From Candidatus Omnitrophota bacterium (GTDB lineage: Bacteria > Omnitrophota > Gorgyraeia > Zapsychrales > Zapsychraceae), in assembly GCA_015233405.1 (NCBI GenBank), contig JADFXT010000014.1, positions 1 through 58,436 of the forward strand: DNA of 58,436 bases, written 5' to 3'. Shown here piece after piece: positions 35,847-47,500 of the stretch (positions within the stretch are counted from its first letter, which is position 1; each line of letters begins with the position of its first letter). A model generated the notes under the pieces. The model was not told the origin of the DNA. It searched no databases and saw nothing but the letters and a program-made list of their open reading frames with translations. A program made the translations under genes and the position numbers.

Positions 35847-36878
35847 CTAGACTGGTGAAATGGCCAGGGCCTGGATTTGTTGTTCCGAAAGGATGCTTGG
35901 GGTGAGATATTTTTTGTCTTTTTTAAGGTTGGCCTGGCAGTATTCGATTTTTTGTGGCTCCAGACTTTTAAGTTTTGAAAAGCCTTGAATCAGTCCGCCG
36001 CAAAGGGATAAAATTTTCAGGGATGGTTTTGGGCCTTTTAATATCAATGTCGGCCCGTTTTTTCTATGAAGCTGGAGAATGTAGTCGGTCTCATGGGCAT
36101 ATTTCTTTAAAAGTTTGTTCTCTTCTTCGTCTCGGCCTAAAAAGGCTTTGAAATCTTTATTGATGCGAAACTGCCTTCCCCATTTTAGCGAAGTGATTTC
36201 TTTGATGTCACGATAACCGTACTTAAAGGCGTCTTTCAGCCGCGGGGCGAAATGGGGTTCTGTAAGAAGGCATCCGCCGCCGGCTGGGGTATATTCTGTA
36301 ATATGATAATGTTTTGCCAGATCCAACTGGCTCCTGCGGCCGCGGCCGTTAATGGATAATAGTTTCGTGCGGTCAATCCACCCTCTTTCTTCCGGAATGG
36401 TGGGTTTAAGCAATTGGGCGCATAATGGCCGGAGCAAATATCCTTTTAATCCGGATTCGTTTTCGATAAGGTTGAGGCTATTGTGAAGCTGCGACATAGG
36501 GCGCTGGCCTAAAACTTCACCGGTGAAAATAAAGTCGGCGCCGACTTCTTTCATGTATTGGGCGGCTTTCTTTAAGAAATAAACTTTGCAGTCCACGCAC
36601 GGGTTCATGACCGAACCGACCCCGTATTGAGGATTTCGGACTAACTCTAAGAATTCTTCGTCGAGCTGAAAGGTCTTTAACGGAATGCCGATTTGTTTGG
36701 CCGAGGCTGAGGCCTTGATCTTATTCCCGCAGCCCCAGGGCATATTAAAATGGACGCCAATGACTTTAATCCCTAGATCCTTGATGACTTTGGCTGCTAA
36801 AATGCTGTCGAGCCCGCCGGAAATTAATCCAATGGCTTTAATTTGTTTTTTTGTTTTTTGGCCAAATAGCTCTTGCAT
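35847..36878 (-). CDS. PP-loop ATPase, tRNA thiolation-like (MnmA/ThiI-related)
   Basis: ATP-pyrophosphatase-fold protein of 343 aa. The PP-loop motif SGGLDSILAA is at about residues 19-28. NPCVDCK (about 92-98) supplies a CxxC pair and GGGCLL (about 207-212) a third conserved Cys, as in tRNA uridine sulfurtransferases. The C-terminal third contains FLGRDEEENKLLKKYA, which resembles NFACT-R RNA-binding domains. This combination suggests tRNA 2- or 4-thiouridine synthesis, but the exact target base is not known. It starts 100 nt from the divergent ilvB gene. Confidence 0.75.
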   Translation of the reverse strand: MQELFGQKTKKQIKAIGLISGGLDSILAAKVIKDLGIKVIGVHFNMPWGCGNKIKASASAKQIGIPLKTFQLDEEFLELVRNPQYGVGSVMNPCVDCKVYFLKKAAQYMKEVGADFIFTGEVLGQRPMSQLHNSLNLIENESGLKGYLLRPLCAQLLKPTIPEERGWIDRTKLLSINGRGRRSQLDLAKHYHITEYTPAGGGCLLTEPHFAPRLKDAFKYGYRDIKEITSLKWGRQFRINKDFKAFLGRDEEENKLLKKYAHETDYILQLHRKNGPTLILKGPKPSLKILSLCGGLIQGFSKLKSLEPQKIEYCQANLKKDKKYLTPSILSEQQIQALAISPV

Positions 36879-36929
36879 AAATAATAACCCGTATGTTAAT
36901 ATTATCTCTCTTTAAATTTTAACAATCGT

Positions 36930-36957
36930 GTCATCCCTCTTCCGCGGGAATGACAGC
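36930..36957. repeat. Half palindromic repeat in the ilvB promoter region
   Basis: Single half-element GTCATCCCTCTTCCGCGGGAATGACAGC. It lies directly upstream of the TATAAT at 36964-36969, where the ilvB -35 box would be expected. Confidence 0.7.
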
Positions 36958-36978
36958 AATGATTATAATTAACAAACC

Positions 36979-38676
36979 ATGACAGTAAAGCAAAAAGATA
37001 CACAATTAACCGGAGCGCAGACACTCCTTAAGTGCCTTGAGAGCGAAGGCGTGGAATATATCTTTGGGATCCCTGGCGGCGTGGTCATTCCTATTTTTGA
37101 CGCCTTGGTGGAATCCAAAATGAAATTTATTCTTACCCGCCATGAGCAAGGCGCGACCCATATGGCCGACGGTTATGCTCGTGTAACGGGAAAGCCCGGC
37201 GTGGTTTTGGTCACCAGCGGTCCTGGGGCGACGAACACGTTAACCGGAATCATGACCGCGCATATGGATTCGGTCCCTCTTGTCATTTTGACGGGCCAGG
37301 CCAGGAGGCCGTCGTTGGGTAAAGATGCGTTTCAGGAAGCGGATATCTTCGGCATGTCCATGCCTGTCGTTAAACACAGTTATCTTGTGCGGGACACTAA
37401 TGACATCCCTCGAATTATTAAAGAAGCTTTTTATCTAGCCAATACCGGACGTCCGGGCCCAGTCCTCGTGGACTTGCCTGCAGATGTGTCCGCTGGTCTA
37501 TTTACCGGCAGCTTTGATCAAAAAATGGATTTAGGCGGTTATAACATCCCTCCTCTTCCTTCGAAAGAAAATATCAAGGCGTTCGCCGCGATGTTCAAAG
37601 GGGTCAAGAAACCTCTTTTACTCGTCGGGCACGGCGCGGTCATTTCGAAGGCCGAGAAAGAGATCAAAACGCTTGTGGAAAAGTTTGGCATTCCGGTGGT
37701 CAATACTCTTTTAGGCAAAGGTGCTTTTCCGGAAACCCATCCTCTTTCGTTGGGGATGCTTGGGATGCATGGAACGGCTTATGCGAATAAAGCGTTGATC
37801 AGCTGCGATCTCATTTGTTCTATTGGCAGCCGCTGGGATGACCGCATTAATGGTAATAATCAGGAATTTTGCGTCGGAGCCAAGAAGCTTCATATCGACA
37901 TCGATCCGGCGGAAATCGGCAAGATCGTTAAGCCTGATGCCAGCCTTGTCGGCGATGCGAAAGCGATCTTGGAAGAACTGATCAAATATCTTGAGCCGAT
38001 GGACACGAAAGAATGGCAAAGTGAAGTCGCGTTCTATAAAAAAGAATTTCCTTTGAAATATGATACCACTAAGGGTCTAACGGTCCCTTTTCTTGTCGAT
38101 GAGGTTTATAAATTGACTAAAGGCAAAGCGATTGTGGTGACCGACGTCGGTCAGCATCAGATGTGGACCGCCCAGTTTTATAAATGTGATTATCCGGACC
38201 GTTGGCTCTCCTCCGGCGGCGCGGGTACCATGGGTTATGGTTTTCCGGCTGCTATCGGTGCGCAGTTTGGCCGGCCGCATGATCTGGTCTTTGCTTTTGT
38301 CGGCGACGGCGGATTTCAAATGACCTTAAGCGAGCTGGCGACCGCGGCGATTCATAAATTGCCCGTTAAAGTGGTGGTCAATGAGAATAAATATCTTGGT
38401 ATGGTCCGCCAATGGCAGGAATTGTTTTTTGAAAACCGTAAGTCCGGTGTGGACTTAAAGGGAAGCCCGAACTTTGTCAAAGTCGCGCAGGCTTATGGCG
38501 TTAAAGGGATTTTGATCAAGAATGTCCGTGAGGCGCGTCGAAAATTACAAGAAGCCATTAACCATAAAGGCCCGGTGTTGATTCATGCCGATATCATTAA
38601 AGAAAACAACGTATTCCCGATGATCCCGGCGGGAAAATCCGCTCATCATATGATGATCGATCCGCCTAAAAAATAG
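36979..38676 (+). CDS. ilvB: Acetolactate synthase large subunit
   Basis: Thiamine-diphosphate enzyme that condenses two pyruvates (or pyruvate with 2-oxobutyrate) at the first common step of valine, leucine and isoleucine synthesis. The 565 aa have the usual three domains: the N-terminal PYR domain with GIPGG and the catalytic Glu in RHEQGATHMADGYAR, the central FAD-type domain, and the C-terminal PP domain with GDGGFQMT. The ThDP motif ends in VNENKYLGMVRQWQ, where the common NN pair is EN. TATAAT lies 9 nt before the ATG and no Shine-Dalgarno is visible, so the mRNA may be leaderless. The small subunit follows 2 nt after the stop. Confidence 0.95.
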   Translation: MTVKQKDTQLTGAQTLLKCLESEGVEYIFGIPGGVVIPIFDALVESKMKFILTRHEQGATHMADGYARVTGKPGVVLVTSGPGATNTLTGIMTAHMDSVPLVILTGQARRPSLGKDAFQEADIFGMSMPVVKHSYLVRDTNDIPRIIKEAFYLANTGRPGPVLVDLPADVSAGLFTGSFDQKMDLGGYNIPPLPSKENIKAFAAMFKGVKKPLLLVGHGAVISKAEKEIKTLVEKFGIPVVNTLLGKGAFPETHPLSLGMLGMHGTAYANKALISCDLICSIGSRWDDRINGNNQEFCVGAKKLHIDIDPAEIGKIVKPDASLVGDAKAILEELIKYLEPMDTKEWQSEVAFYKKEFPLKYDTTKGLTVPFLVDEVYKLTKGKAIVVTDVGQHQMWTAQFYKCDYPDRWLSSGGAGTMGYGFPAAIGAQFGRPHDLVFAFVGDGGFQMTLSELATAAIHKLPVKVVVNENKYLGMVRQWQELFFENRKSGVDLKGSPNFVKVAQAYGVKGILIKNVREARRKLQEAINHKGPVLIHADIIKENNVFPMIPAGKSAHHMMIDPPKK

Positions 38677-38678
38677 CC

Positions 38679-39182
38679 ATGGAAAATAACAAAAAAAATA
38701 TTCATACGATTTCTCTGTTGGTCGCCAACAAGCCCGGCGTGTTGGTCCGCGTGACGTCCGCTTTTGCTCGCCGAGGATATAATATTGATGCGTTGGTGGT
38801 CTCCCCTTCTTTTGATCCTAACTATTCTACGATGACGATTACTGCTCAAGGTGACCCGGCGACGTTAGACCAGATCATGAAGCAGACTGTTAAACTCGTG
38901 GACGTTATTCATTGTAATGAGCATACCGGTGAGGATGCTGTTCATCAAGAGCTCGCCCTCATTAAGATCAAGAATGTTCCCGCGAACAAGCCTGTTATCA
39001 CAGATCTCGTCAATAAATTTGCCGCAAAGATTATTACAGAAGATGAGAATATCGTGATTATTGCCTGTGCAGGCACCACTCTTCAATTGGATGAATTTGA
39101 AACGGTCATGAAGAAATACGGCATGATCGAGGTTGTGCGGTCCGGAAAACTTGTGATGACGAAGAGCAAGAGTTCTACTTAA
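38679..39182 (+). CDS. ilvN: Acetolactate synthase small (regulatory) subunit
   Basis: Regulatory partner of IlvB that gives feedback inhibition by branched-chain amino acids. The 167 aa have the N-terminal ACT domain (HTISLLVANKPGVLVRVTSAFARRGYNI) and the C-terminal ALS_ss_C domain (ELALIKIKN ... TGTTLQLDEF-like region, VVRSGKLVMTKS). The start is 2 nt after the ilvB stop. Its stop codon overlaps, tail to tail, the stop of the gene on the other strand (shared TTAA at 39179-39182). Confidence 0.94.
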   Translation: MENNKKNIHTISLLVANKPGVLVRVTSAFARRGYNIDALVVSPSFDPNYSTMTITAQGDPATLDQIMKQTVKLVDVIHCNEHTGEDAVHQELALIKIKNVPANKPVITDLVNKFAAKIITEDENIVIIACAGTTLQLDEFETVMKKYGMIEVVRSGKLVMTKSKSST

Positions 39183-39832
39183 GGCGACCAGATTCTTTCC
39201 AGGATTCTTTCTATAATATCCAGCCACCCTATCGAGAACAAAACCCCATAAACAAGAGCCATCCATTTTGTCCAAACAATCGCATGGACTAAGGAGTGTT
39301 TGTCTTCATGGAAAAGTTTGGTGATCGGTTTGATGGCCATCAATAGAACGACGCACGCCGAAAGGGAATAAATGTGGTCGTTGGTGATGCCATAAATAAT
39401 GACGGGCATTAATACCGCGATAAAAGTAAATGAGAGATATCTTAAGACCAGCCGTTTTTGTGTGATTTCTTGATGGAGTTTTAAGGTCAGGATATTCATG
39501 GCCAAAAATCCTAAAGGCATCCCGGCGATAAAAACAGCTAAGTTCATTTCGTGTGATTGAAGATAATAGCTTCCTGCCACAAGAAGGGGCCCAAAAATTA
39601 TTCCTGTTAGGAGTGTTTTTAATCTTAAGAATTTTTCTTTAAAAAGTTCAAAGATGTCTATCGTGATGATTTGAAGTAGGAATGCTAAAACCAGCGTCCA
39701 TGCAGACCGGGTCCAGTTTTGAACGCCGTCGCCAAAAGCCATGCTGGTGGCCATTACGACGGGAATAATAGAAAGCCATGCGGTTGGCAAACTTGAATTG
39801 GAAAGCCAGGTTTTTAAATTTTTAAAAGTCAT
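39179..39832 (-). CDS. UbiA/MenA-like membrane protein lacking prenyltransferase Asp motifs
   Basis: Membrane protein of 217 aa with about seven helices. The architecture follows MenA/UbiA prenyltransferases: SSLPTAWLSIIPVVMATSMAFGDG matches the MenA start, and MPLGFLAMNILTLKLHQEITQKRLVLRYL aligns with the region that in MenA reads NNLRDIETDRAAGKRTLAVRLG. Both Asp-rich Mg-diphosphate motifs are gone, and the protein is about 80 aa shorter than MenA. It is probably a catalytically dead or repurposed homologue. The function is unknown. It converges on ilvN with overlapping stop codons. Confidence 0.6.
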   Translation of the reverse strand: MTFKNLKTWLSNSSLPTAWLSIIPVVMATSMAFGDGVQNWTRSAWTLVLAFLLQIITIDIFELFKEKFLRLKTLLTGIIFGPLLVAGSYYLQSHEMNLAVFIAGMPLGFLAMNILTLKLHQEITQKRLVLRYLSFTFIAVLMPVIIYGITNDHIYSLSACVVLLMAIKPITKLFHEDKHSLVHAIVWTKWMALVYGVLFSIGWLDIIERILERIWSP

Positions 39833-39843
39833 TGGCGTTTTTT

Positions 39844-39980
39844 GTCATTCCCGCGAAGGCGGGAATCCAGGAAATGTTTTTGAACTTTTTGATTTTTATT
39901 TAAACATCAACTCAGTATTCTAGAGTCCTGATTGAATTTGTCCCGTGAATTCTGGATTCCCGCCTTCGCGGGAATGACAG
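39844..39980. repeat. Paired inverted palindromic repeat
   Basis: Halves GTCATTCCCGCG...GCGGGAATCCAG (39844-39870) and CTGGATTCCCGC...GCGGGAATGACAG (39954-39980) in opposite orientation with about 83 nt between. It occupies the gap between the UbiA-like gene start and the trxB stop. Confidence 0.9.
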
Positions 39981-39993
39981 GATGTTCAATCGG

Positions 39994-40932
39994 TTATTTC
40001 TGTTCTGTTAAATATCTTTCCACTTCAAGCGCTGCCATACATCCTGAACCCGCCGCGGTAATGGCCTGGCGGTAAATTTTATCCTGCACATCGCCGCAGG
40101 CAAAGACCCCTTTGACATTTGTTTGTGTCGTGCCCGGAATTGTTTTAATATAACCCGATTCGTCGAGGTCAATTTGACCGTCTAGGAATATCGTATTAGG
40201 CGCGTGGCCAATGGCATAAAAAAGCCCGCGGACTTCGAGTGTTTTTTCTTCGTTGGTTTTATTGTTACGGACCACAAGTTTTTCCAAAGAGTTTTCGCCT
40301 AAGGCTTCAAGGGCGTTAGAATGCCACAGGATTTCAATCTTGGGATTCTCTTCAAGTTTTTTTTGCATGACCTTGGAGGCGCGTAACACGTCCCGTCGGA
40401 CAATCAGGTAAACTTTGCTGGCAAATTTAGTCAGATACGTCGCCTCTTCAATGGCCGTGTCCCCTCCGCCGATCACCGCTAAGGGTTTGTTTCGAAAAAT
40501 AGGAAGTCCTCCGTCGCACACCGCACAGGCGGAAATGCCTCTTTGCCAGAAATTGTCTTCGCCTTTGATCCTTAAGCGTTTAGCGATCGCACCGGTTGCG
40601 ATAATAATGGTTTTTGTTTGAGTGGCGATGCCTTCCGAAAAGACTTGAAACGGTTTATGGGAAGTATCAATTTTATCGACGGTCGATGTTTGAATGCGCG
40701 CCCCATATTTTAAAGACTGCTCCCGCATCTTAAGCATAAGTTCAAGCCCCGTTATGCCTTCAGGGAATCCGGGAAAATTCCCTACCTCAGTTGTCGTCGT
40801 CAGTTGTCCGCCGGCGGCGATCCCTCCGGCCATCATGCCTTCAAACAAAAGCGGATTTAAATTGGCCCGGGCGGTATAAATAGCAGCGGTATGTGCGGAT
40901 GGGCCTGAACCGATGATGACGACATTTTCCAT
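39994..40932 (-). CDS. trxB: Thioredoxin-disulfide reductase
   Basis: NADPH-dependent flavoenzyme that reduces thioredoxin in the cytoplasm. FAD-binding GSGPSAHTAAIYTAR is at residues 8-22. The redox-active CAVC is near 135-138. The NADPH site is GGGDTAIEEATYL. The end is GCMAALEVERYL. ATG at 40932 (312 aa) is chosen over the frame's first ATG at 40974: AGGAG lies 9 nt upstream and the protein then starts MENVVIIGSGPS like the family. It is 4 nt from bioB, so the two probably form one transcript. Confidence 0.95.
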   Translation of the reverse strand: MENVVIIGSGPSAHTAAIYTARANLNPLLFEGMMAGGIAAGGQLTTTTEVGNFPGFPEGITGLELMLKMREQSLKYGARIQTSTVDKIDTSHKPFQVFSEGIATQTKTIIIATGAIAKRLRIKGEDNFWQRGISACAVCDGGLPIFRNKPLAVIGGGDTAIEEATYLTKFASKVYLIVRRDVLRASKVMQKKLEENPKIEILWHSNALEALGENSLEKLVVRNNKTNEEKTLEVRGLFYAIGHAPNTIFLDGQIDLDESGYIKTIPGTTQTNVKGVFACGDVQDKIYRQAITAAGSGCMAALEVERYLTEQK

Positions 40933-40936
40933 GAAA

Positions 40937-42043
40937 TTATTCTCCTGAACTCTCTTTTGTCGGACGAAGGTCACGAATGGTTTTTAAAAACATTTTAATG
41001 GTTTGATTCGGCAGACGGTTTTTGAGGAAATTTTTCTCTTTGGTTATCAAGTCATCCAGCGCAAAGTCAGACTCGATGGTAAATCCGGCGTCTTTGATCA
41101 TCTGAAGCGTTTCTAAACGCGGCCGGCCTTTGACATTTAAATAGCCGTCCATAAATAATGAATTCGCCGGATAAAACGCGAGCGGCTCTAAGTGTCGTAA
41201 ATAAAGTTCTCGTCCCGCAGCCACACGGATTTCGGCTAAAGGATTACACAAGCGAAACAGACACAGAATTCTTAAGCAATCCTCCGGCGTCAATTTGGGT
41301 TTGCTTTTTAATGCCAGGCCTTCGATGGGCATAAAGAAATTCACCGGGATGGACGCAATTTTAAGGCTCTGAAGCGTCGAGGCCATTTCGATAATGTCCG
41401 ACGCCTCTTCTCCCATTCCGATAATGACGCCAGAGCAGATTTGAAGCTGTGCTTTTTTCGCTGCCGCTAGAGTTTCCAGACGGTCGTCGTAAGTATGGCT
41501 TGTGCAGATTTTTTTATAGTGTCGGCGTGAGGTGTTTAAGTTATGGTTGATACGGTTTAAGCCGGCTTTCTTTAATAGCAGCGCCATGTCGTCATCGATG
41601 ATTCCCGGCGAGACACAAACTTCCATGGGGAATTTTGTTTTGATCTCTTTGACTAGTTCTGCCACATGTTTTATTCGCTCCCAAGTTGGGCCTTTGCCTG
41701 AGAATACCATACAGTATCGGGCCGCTCCTTTTTCATAAGCATTCTTGGCTTCTTCCATGATTTCCTCGTCGGATTTCATGGCATATTCTTGGATCGGCGC
41801 GTGCGAAGACGCAGACTGGGCGCAATATTTGCAATTTTCCCGGCAATAGCCATTCTGAACGTTATTGATGATATGGATCTTGACTTTTTTCCCGAAAGAT
41901 TTTCGACGGACTTCAAAGGTGGCATTGAGTAATGGCAGCAGTTCTGTTTCTTTGGACGATAAAATTTTTTGACAGGTCGCGGGACTTAAGGGCTTTCCGG
42001 CGAGGCTTTGAGTGGTAAGTTGGGTATAGAAGTTTTCTTTCAT
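40937..42043 (-). CDS. bioB: Biotin synthase
   Basis: Radical SAM enzyme that inserts sulfur into dethiobiotin, the last step of biotin synthesis. The SAM cluster motif is CRENCKYCAQS near residue 65, and the sequence has INHNLNTS (the substrate-contact loop; Asn where E. coli has Asp155) and the YNVK-type C-terminal loop (GYLNVKGRPR). Length is about 368. A TTG 24 nt upstream keeps the frame open, but ATG 42043 is preferred. TATAAT (42086-42091) gives a leader of about 36 nt. No other bio genes are in the window, so dethiobiotin must be made or imported elsewhere. Confidence 0.93.
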   Translation of the reverse strand: MKENFYTQLTTQSLAGKPLSPATCQKILSSKETELLPLLNATFEVRRKSFGKKVKIHIINNVQNGYCRENCKYCAQSASSHAPIQEYAMKSDEEIMEEAKNAYEKGAARYCMVFSGKGPTWERIKHVAELVKEIKTKFPMEVCVSPGIIDDDMALLLKKAGLNRINHNLNTSRRHYKKICTSHTYDDRLETLAAAKKAQLQICSGVIIGMGEEASDIIEMASTLQSLKIASIPVNFFMPIEGLALKSKPKLTPEDCLRILCLFRLCNPLAEIRVAAGRELYLRHLEPLAFYPANSLFMDGYLNVKGRPRLETLQMIKDAGFTIESDFALDDLITKEKNFLKNRLPNQTIKMFLKTIRDLRPTKESSGE

Positions 42044-42096
42044 ACGGTATTTATCGAGAATGACCAATAAATAAAGCTTTGTTTTATTATAATGTT

Positions 42097-42190
42097 GTCA
42101 TTCCCGCGAAGGCGGGAATCCAGTATTCTCTATTGACCTTCTGGCTTCACACAATTCTGGATCCCCGCCAAAAAATTGCGGGGATGACAG
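42097..42190. repeat. Paired inverted palindromic repeat
   Basis: GTCATTCCCGCG...GCGGGAATCCAG (42097 onward) paired with CTGGATCCCCGCC...GCGGGGATGACAG (to 42190). It sits between bioB and thiC, just upstream of the bioB -10 box. Confidence 0.85.
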
Positions 42191-42222
42191 AAAGAGCGTG
42201 AAATGATAAGAAAAAGATATAA

Positions 42223-43932
<1,710 letters not shown>

Positions 43933-43942
43933 CATTTTAGAG

Positions 43943-43970
43943 TTGCTTATTTGCCTTCGGCGCATATAAT
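43943..43970 (+). promoter_or_regulatory. Candidate promoter of the metallo-hydrolase gene
   Basis: TTGCTT (43943-43948), 16-nt spacer, TATAAT (43965-43970), 26 nt before the ATG at 43997. AAGGAG sits about 6 nt upstream of that ATG. It is divergent from, and overlaps the upstream side of, the thiC promoter. Confidence 0.6.
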
Positions 43971-43996
43971 CTTAATATAATTAATAAGGAGAAAAA

Positions 43997-44599
43997 ATGA
44001 CCATACCACAAGAGTTTATTTTAGAACAAATCGAAATTGGACCGATGGCGAATTATGCCTATTTTATCGGGGATGCGGCCACAAAGGAAGTCGCTATCGT
44101 CGATCCTGGCTGGGATGCGGATACGCTTATCCACGAGGCGCAAAAGGCCAAATATAAAATTATAGCGATTCTTTTAACGCATGGCCATTACGACCACGTG
44201 GATGCAGTGGAGCCTTTATTAAAGAAATTTGATGTTCCGGTCTATGTTTCGAAATATGAACCACTGTCTTTGCATTCTAAGAAAATTGTTAAAGTCGAGA
44301 ACGGCGAGAAAATCAAAATTGGTCATATTGAGATCGATTGCCTTTTGACGCCGGGGCATACCCCGGGTTCGCAGTGTTTTAGATATAAGAATGTCCTTTT
44401 AACCGGAGATACTTTGTTTTTGGACAGCTGTGGGCGCTGCGATTTGCCCGGCGGGAGTGCAAAGTCCATGGCCCATTCGCTTAACAAGGTTATTAAAGCC
44501 CTTCCTGATGACACGAGTATCTTCCCTGGCCATGCTTATGGAGACGGCCGGTATGCGCTATTAAAGGATCAAAAGAAGACCAATCCTTATCTTCAGTGA
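43997..44599 (+). CDS. Metallo-beta-lactamase-fold hydrolase (glyoxalase II-like)
   Basis: Binuclear-metal hydrolase of 200 aa, probably cytoplasmic. The HxHxDH motif is THGHYDHVD (about 55-63). Further ligands are TPGHTPGS, TGDTLF and FPGHAYGD. The short single-domain form is found in many bacteria as a hydroxyacylglutathione hydrolase-like or persulfide dioxygenase-like enzyme, but glutathione use is doubtful in this kind of organism, so the substrate is open. Its 3' end overlaps the 3' end of giant gene 2 by 7 nt, in convergent orientation. Confidence 0.88.
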   Translation: MTIPQEFILEQIEIGPMANYAYFIGDAATKEVAIVDPGWDADTLIHEAQKAKYKIIAILLTHGHYDHVDAVEPLLKKFDVPVYVSKYEPLSLHSKKIVKVENGEKIKIGHIEIDCLLTPGHTPGSQCFRYKNVLLTGDTLFLDSCGRCDLPGGSAKSMAHSLNKVIKALPDDTSIFPGHAYGDGRYALLKDQKKTNPYLQ

Positions 44600-47500
44600 T
44601 TAATGAGCTCTACGACGTTGATGGGCGTGATAGCGAGGATTAGCGGTGAAAATCCGTCGATCTTTATTGCTTCTTCCAAAGGCTGTTCGTAGATCGGTAG
44701 TGGAATCCCTTTGGCATCTTTCTTGATTTCCAAATTCATCATCGACGGATCAAAGTCAATACCGCCTTTTGTATCGCTTGCCATGGCAGCATCCTGCGAA
44801 TTTTGCTTCACAGAATTTATAAAATTCTCAACCTGCTCGGAATCATAGCGATTGGTAATGGGCACTCTTCGCTCATGATGGCCGAAAGCTCGACGGGTCA
44901 ACTTAATCCCAATGGGCGCTTGCCTGCGTTTCCATTCGGCCTTATCGAGCATTTTTCTAACCCGCGTGACCATCTTAAGCGGAAGCCCTGTTTTTTTAGC
45001 CACTTCTTTTATGGAAAGATTATTTTCAACCAGTTCTTTAAGGATCGGGTCGAGTTCAGTTTGATATTTCGGAAGAGAATCTTCATCCTTCTGATCTTCA
45101 CGCAATTCTGCCGACGGCGGGCGGTTGATCATACTTTCCGGAATGATTTCTTTGCCAAGATACTTATTGATATAACGGGCCAATTCAAAAATATCTGATT
45201 TAGAAACGTCTTTAATAAGAGCAAGTCCGCCGGACATGTCGCCATAAATCGTCGTGTAACCGACCGCAGATTCGCTTTTATTGCTGGTCGATAAAAGTAA
45301 ATACCCGTCTGCATTTGAGCGGAACATGAGAAAAACCATGCGAAGCCGTGCTTGAATATTTTCAATGGCAATTTGAGTTGCTTGGGACAATGGTTTCGAA
45401 GACGGTGTCGTCGGCAATAATGTGGCAAGGGCTTCTTTAAAGACCGATTCAATAGGAACTTCTTCAAAGCCGATCTTAAGGTTCTCGGCCAGTTTACGGG
45501 CATCCGATTTTGTTTCTGAAGAATTAAATCTCGTCGGAAGCGACATGGAGTGAACATGTTCAGGACCTAAAGCAATGGCGGCCAGTGCTCCGGTAACGCC
45601 GGAATCAATCCCTCCGCTATTTCCGAAAATAACATCTGTAATGCCGTTTTTACGCATATAGTCTCGTAACCCTAAGATCAACCCTTTAAAAATGAGTTCA
45701 ATCCGTGTTGGGGGAGTTACTTCGGCGATTGGGGGCAAATCAACTTTATCAGAATCTTTAACAAGTTTATTGACCGGGATCGTTGCAGCCAGTTCAGATT
45801 CGGTTCTTTTTTCTGTTTTAACCGGAAGGTCCATGACGAGCATGTCTTCTTCAAAAGGTTTTCCTCTGGCAACCACCTTCCCATCGGGGGAAATAACCAT
45901 ACTATTGCCGTCAAAGACCACTTCATCCTGTCCGCCGACCGTATTTAAATAAATAAACGTGGCGCCGGTATCCTTAGCTCTTTTCGCTACGAGATTCTCG
46001 CGAGTCTTAAGAACTCCTTCTCGATATGGCGACGCTGAAGAGTTAATAATGAGCCGCGCACCTTTTTCCGCCTGTTCTTTGTAAGGGGCGATGACGTGAT
46101 GGTCAACAGGTTCTTGCACGGAATGGCCGTCGAATTCATGTTTGACGCCGTCTTTCTCAACCCAGATGTCTTCGCAATCATTGACGGAAAACATGAGCCC
46201 GTCGATATTAAAAATATCTTTATTAAGCGGATTTCCTTCAAAGTCAAAAAGCCCAAGTTCTCCAGGAATAAAATACCGTTTTTCAAAGAAAACCCCATAG
46301 TTCGGCAAAGCTCTTTTACGGTAAACACCTTTGACTTCTCCGTCGGAAAGGACGGCAAGGGCATTATAAATTTGTCCATATTTATTGATGTCAACGAACC
46401 CAACCACGACCGTGATTCCTTTTCCTTTAGTTTTGGCTGCGAGCAATTTGACCAAAGCCCTATTCTGGTCTATAAATTCCCGATTAAGAAGCAGGTCGCC
46501 CGGTAAATATCCTGTAATCGCCAATTCCGGCGATACGAGCAGGTCGACATTTTTGGTCTCGGCTGTATCGATGGCTTTCGCTAGCCGAGTGTAATTGTCG
46601 ACCATGTCGCCAACGGTCGGATTAAATTGGAGCAATGCCGTACGGACATTTTTGGTTTGCATGGTCCGAAGCTTATCTTCCCGTCGGGAATTCAAAACTT
46701 TTATTAAGGACACCAGCCTTTTCCAGCCTAATGTGTTGGTTATTTCTAGCGCCGCATTTTCACCCTTCAGCCGGTTGTAATTTCGTTTTTGCTCCAGGCT
46801 GCGATCTTCTCCTTGAGGCAAAGCAACAAAAATACCGCCTAGGTCTTTCGTGATACGCGCGGATTCTATCCAGTCATCAAGCACTATTGCCCGGCGGCCC
46901 AAGGATTGTTCCATAAGGTTTTTGATCATTCTTTCGCGCAGGGTATAATTATTTTCTTCTTCCTTGATCGGTAAGGCGTCCTGGCGGTCTCTTCCAAAAA
47001 TATCCTTAAGTTCAATCACGTCGCCAAATCCTGCGTTTTTTAACTGTTGGTAGATAAGCCCGGAATCCCGGCTTGTAACCACTTTGATCGGAATTCCCAG
47101 GTCTTTTAAATTTTTAATTGCTTCGTGCGCCCCTGGCATGGCCTCAAGCGTTACTGAATTTTCGTAATATTTACGCGCTTCAGAAATGGCCTCGATGATC
47201 TCTTCTCTTGTCTTTTGGATGTTTAAGAGAGAGATTTCTCGATGAAGAAGTGTAACGATTTCTTCAAACGGAACATCACGGGTCGTATCGACCATCTGCG
47301 CGATAATGCTTTTTTCTATCCACTGCATCCCTTCTTTAGTCGTATGTCCGCTTAAGGATGCAAACGCGTGCGCATATTCTTCTTTCCAGGCGGGTTTAAG
47401 CAATGTGCCGTGGGCATCGGTGATAACTGTAAAGGGTTTGTCATCTTTAAACGGTTGTCCATTCAAAGAATAGATCGGGTCATGCTTATCCGCCGGGAAA

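Noticed and set aside
36879..36978. T-box or attenuator in front of ilvB
   Set aside because: The gap is only 100 nt, contains a half palindromic repeat and a -10 box next to the ATG, and has no room for a leader peptide.
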